Assembly (NCBI GenBank): GCA_002067975.1
Contig: MVRS01000244.1
Location: 1-64,000, forward strand
From: Syntrophorhabdus sp. PtaU1.Bin058
Lineage (GTDB): Bacteria > Desulfobacterota > Syntrophorhabdia > Syntrophorhabdales > Syntrophorhabdaceae
Length of the DNA stretch: 64,000 nt
Direction: 5' to 3'
The notes under the pieces are model-generated. The model was not told where the DNA came from and searched no databases. It saw nothing but the letters and a program-made list of their open reading frames with translations. Numbering within the stretch: position 1 is the stretch's first letter; each line of letters opens with the position of its first letter. The position numbers and the translations under genes were made by a program. Shown here one piece after another: positions 62,023 through 64,000 of the stretch.

Positions 62023-62769
62023 ATGAAAAGCAGGATGGGAGGTCTGATTGTAAGCGTGGGTATTGTTCTGATTTTATGTGTATTCCATACGGGTTTTGCA
62101 GGAGAGAAGGCTGTGCAGGATAAAGACGCCTCAAAGAAGATGAACGTGTCAAGGTACGACGAGACCGCCCGTGGCATCAACGCGCCTATGTATGCCTATT
62201 ACGCAGAACAGATAAAAAAGAAGACAGGCATCACAAAGGGCGTCTGTCTTGATGTCGGATCAGGTGGCGGATATATGGGGTTGGCACTCGCGAAGATCAC
62301 CGATCTCGATTTCATATTTCTCGACATATCGGCGGATGCCCTGGAGAAGGCAAAACTGCATATCGTCGAAGATGGCCTGCAAAAAAGGGCAAAGACCCTC
62401 CTCGCCGATGTGCACAGCATTCCCCTATCGGATGGGTCGATCAACCTTGTAATCAGCCGCGGATCCATACCGTTCTGGAAAGACCCTGCAAAGGCACTCA
62501 AGGAGATATACAGAGTGCTTGCACCTGGAGGGAAGGCATATGTGGGCGGCGGCAGGGGCACGCCGGAGGTTCGAGCACAGGTCGAAGCGAAAAGGAAAGA
62601 GCTGGGCATGGAGCCGCAGTTTGGACCAAAGCCGCGTAAAGACTCCAATGACAAAGGTCCCGGAAGAATACCGCAGCGCAATTACGAAGAGATATTAAAA
62701 AATACCGGCATTGTGAATTATACAATGAACAGGGGCGATGACGGCATGTGGATACAGATTTGGAAATAA
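62023..62769 (+). CDS. Methyltransferase with an N-terminal signal or anchor sequence
   Basis: A 248-residue class I methyltransferase (VCLDVGSGGGYMGLALAKI, FIFLDISADALEKAK, SDGSINLVISRGSIPFWKDP, YRVLAPGGKAYVGGG) preceded by a hydrophobic stretch (GLIVSVGIVLILCVFHTGFAG) that looks like a signal peptide. ATG 62023 follows GGGAGG by 9 nt. An in-frame ATG at 61924 would add a basic extension and make the stretch an anchor. A SAM enzyme outside the cytoplasm would lack its cofactor, so topology needs checking. Confidence 0.85.
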   Translation: MKSRMGGLIVSVGIVLILCVFHTGFAGEKAVQDKDASKKMNVSRYDETARGINAPMYAYYAEQIKKKTGITKGVCLDVGSGGGYMGLALAKITDLDFIFLDISADALEKAKLHIVEDGLQKRAKTLLADVHSIPLSDGSINLVISRGSIPFWKDPAKALKEIYRVLAPGGKAYVGGGRGTPEVRAQVEAKRKELGMEPQFGPKPRKDSNDKGPGRIPQRNYEEILKNTGIVNYTMNRGDDGMWIQIWK

Positions 62770-62784
62770 CGCGCATGGACCGCT

Positions 62785-64000
62785 ATGACATTTAAGAGAA
62801 GACTGAACCTTTTTGATGCCGTGATGCTCGTCGTGGGCAATATGGTCGGCGCCGGCATCTTTACCACCGCCGGTTATCTGGCCGGGGAGCTTACTAACCC
62901 GTGGCTCTTTACAGGCATATGGATCATCGGGGGACTCCTCACGCTGTGCGGGGCGCTTACCTATGCCGAGATGGCAGGCATGTTCCCCCGGTCGGGCGGT
63001 GACTACCTCTTCCTGAGGGCAGCTTACGGGCCATGGGCCGGCTTTCTCCTGGGATGGATCTGTTTCTGGATCATAAACCCGGGGTCCATCGCCGTCCTCT
63101 CTATCGCGCTGGTAAAATACCTGACAGGGTTTTTCAATTATACGGGAGTTGTAAGCGAAAAACTATTAGCTGTGGCCGTTGTCGTCTTTTTCTCCATTAT
63201 CAATTACAGGGGGATCCGGCTGGCAGGCACAACACAGAACCTCTGGACCATGGGGAGTCTTGTGATACTCCTGTTCTTCATAATAGGCGGACTGGCATCG
63301 GGAAAGGGTGACTGGGGACATATCACCGGAGGCGAGGTTGGGATATCGTCAATGCCGAAACTCCTTGGACCTGCCATGATCGCCGTGATCTTTTCCTACA
63401 GCGGCTGGTTTGTTACGGCTTACATAGGGGATGAAGTCAAGGATCCCGAACGAAACCTCCCGCTGTCCCTCACCCTTGGGACAATCATTGTCGTCGTGCT
63501 CTATACGGCCGTCAATGCGGTCTATCTCTATGCCACACCCGTTGATAACCTGAAGGGCGTTATCAACGTCGGGCAGGTTGTCGGGGAACATCTTCTGAGC
63601 AGCGGATTTGTCCGGATCATTACCGTAGCCATTGTCCTGGCAATTGCAGCAAGCATAAACGCCACGATTCTCTCAGGTGCGCGCCTCTCCTATGCGATAG
63701 CCAGGGATAGCCTCTTCTCGTCGCATTTTAAGAAGGTCCATGCCCGGTACGGTACGCCCCATACGGCCTTGCTTGTCCAGGCAGTACTGGCATGTATTTA
63801 CATCGTCGCAGATACATTTGAGAACCTGCTCGGCGCCGTCGTTTTTATCATGCTCCTTTCCTCCATCGGATCAGGTCTGGCACACCTGGTCCTGCGCCGG
63901 CAGGGGCCCTTCATTAAAAGACCTTACAGGACATGGGGTTATCCCTTCACCCCGTTGCTCTTTGTTGCCGCCTACGCGTGGATTGCCGTGCAGGTTTTTC
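62785..64000 (+). CDS. APC-family amino-acid permease, partial
   Basis: Runs off the right edge (about 405 residues seen). The N-terminus LFDAVMLVVGNMVGAGIFTT carries the APC glycine-rich helix 1; AEMAGMFPRSGGDYLFLRAAYG, SYSGWFVTAYIGDEVKDPERN and GARLSYAIARD are further family blocks. Probably an amino-acid or polyamine exchanger. It follows the exported methyltransferase by 15 nt, but its link to the metal cluster may be only positional. Confidence 0.92.
   Translation, partial: MTFKRRLNLFDAVMLVVGNMVGAGIFTTAGYLAGELTNPWLFTGIWIIGGLLTLCGALTYAEMAGMFPRSGGDYLFLRAAYGPWAGFLLGWICFWIINPGSIAVLSIALVKYLTGFFNYTGVVSEKLLAVAVVVFFSIINYRGIRLAGTTQNLWTMGSLVILLFFIIGGLASGKGDWGHITGGEVGISSMPKLLGPAMIAVIFSYSGWFVTAYIGDEVKDPERNLPLSLTLGTIIVVVLYTAVNAVYLYATPVDNLKGVINVGQVVGEHLLSSGFVRIITVAIVLAIAASINATILSGARLSYAIARDSLFSSHFKKVHARYGTPHTALLVQAVLACIYIVADTFENLLGAVVFIMLLSSIGSGLAHLVLRRQGPFIKRPYRTWGYPFTPLLFVAAYAWIAVQVF

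Overview
The window reads as chromosomal DNA of an anaerobic Gram-negative bacterium, most likely a deltaproteobacterium in the broad sense (Syntrophia-like Desulfobacterota). I infer this from the gene repertoire (TonB/ExbBD and two outer-membrane receptors, FolE2 and QueD, LarB/LarC, RicT, a split F0 ATPase operon, FmdE-type proteins, PAS-rich hybrid kinases) and from the L3 sequence type. No species can be named from sequence alone.

Layout. 1-12000: mixed accessory and housekeeping genes, namely a DUF2202 tail, a Phd/YoeB-like toxin-antitoxin pair, signal peptidase I, a LysE exporter, a DUF1460 amidase-like protein, a PAS-LuxR regulator, an FMN reductase, a COG4705 membrane protein, a three-PAS hybrid kinase, an acyl-CoA dehydrogenase, two tandem secreted Cys-rich paralogues, DUF554 and a second RelE-type toxin-antitoxin pair. 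12000-21250 (+): SfsA-DUF123 fusion, nagA, then the translation cluster ffh-rpsP-khpA-rimM-trmD-SPOUT methylase-rplS-rnhB-yraN, then larB-larC. 30100-21300 (-): one long, mostly overlapping gene string queD-folE2-lipoprotein-DUF2007-yqeC-TPR-pepQ-efp-tmk-holB-ricT-metG-dciA, preceded by an isolated rplC. 31000-40000: an HDOD protein and hybrid kinase, uvrBC, a Lys/Ala/Pro-rich secreted protein, and the F0 genes atpZ-atpI-atpB-atpE without the F1 genes.

40083-49440: tRNA-Lys(CTT) followed by an AT-richer island. It holds a 200-bp inverted-repeat element, a cytoplasmic trypsin-like protease with a Trypco1-like partner, a small peptide ending in CxxxC next to a radical SAM maturase (RiPP-like pair), a Ser/Thr kinase, a DNA methyltransferase with a nuclease-like partner, a membrane protein and a HEPN-like protein. 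The protease operon and the kinase are preceded by duplicated copies of the same promoter plus about 200 nt of leader, which ties them together as one regulated system. This is the best candidate for an undescribed conflict/defence module.

49700-64000: a molybdenum-type region. Mop-modC-modA-modB and a DNA-binding-only ModE stand beside a TonB-dependent receptor whose upstream region carries two ModE-box-like palindromes. Downstream and nearly contiguous are DUF364, ExbB, ExbD, TonB, an FmdE-like protein, a methyltransferase, a second receptor, an exported methyltransferase and an amino-acid permease cut by the window end. I infer a ModE-regulated TonB-dependent uptake system for a molybdenum or tungsten compound.

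Scattered through the window are degenerate tandem repeats with a strict 7-nt period. They lie mostly between genes, but some form in-frame parts of nagA and the ends of nagA and larC.
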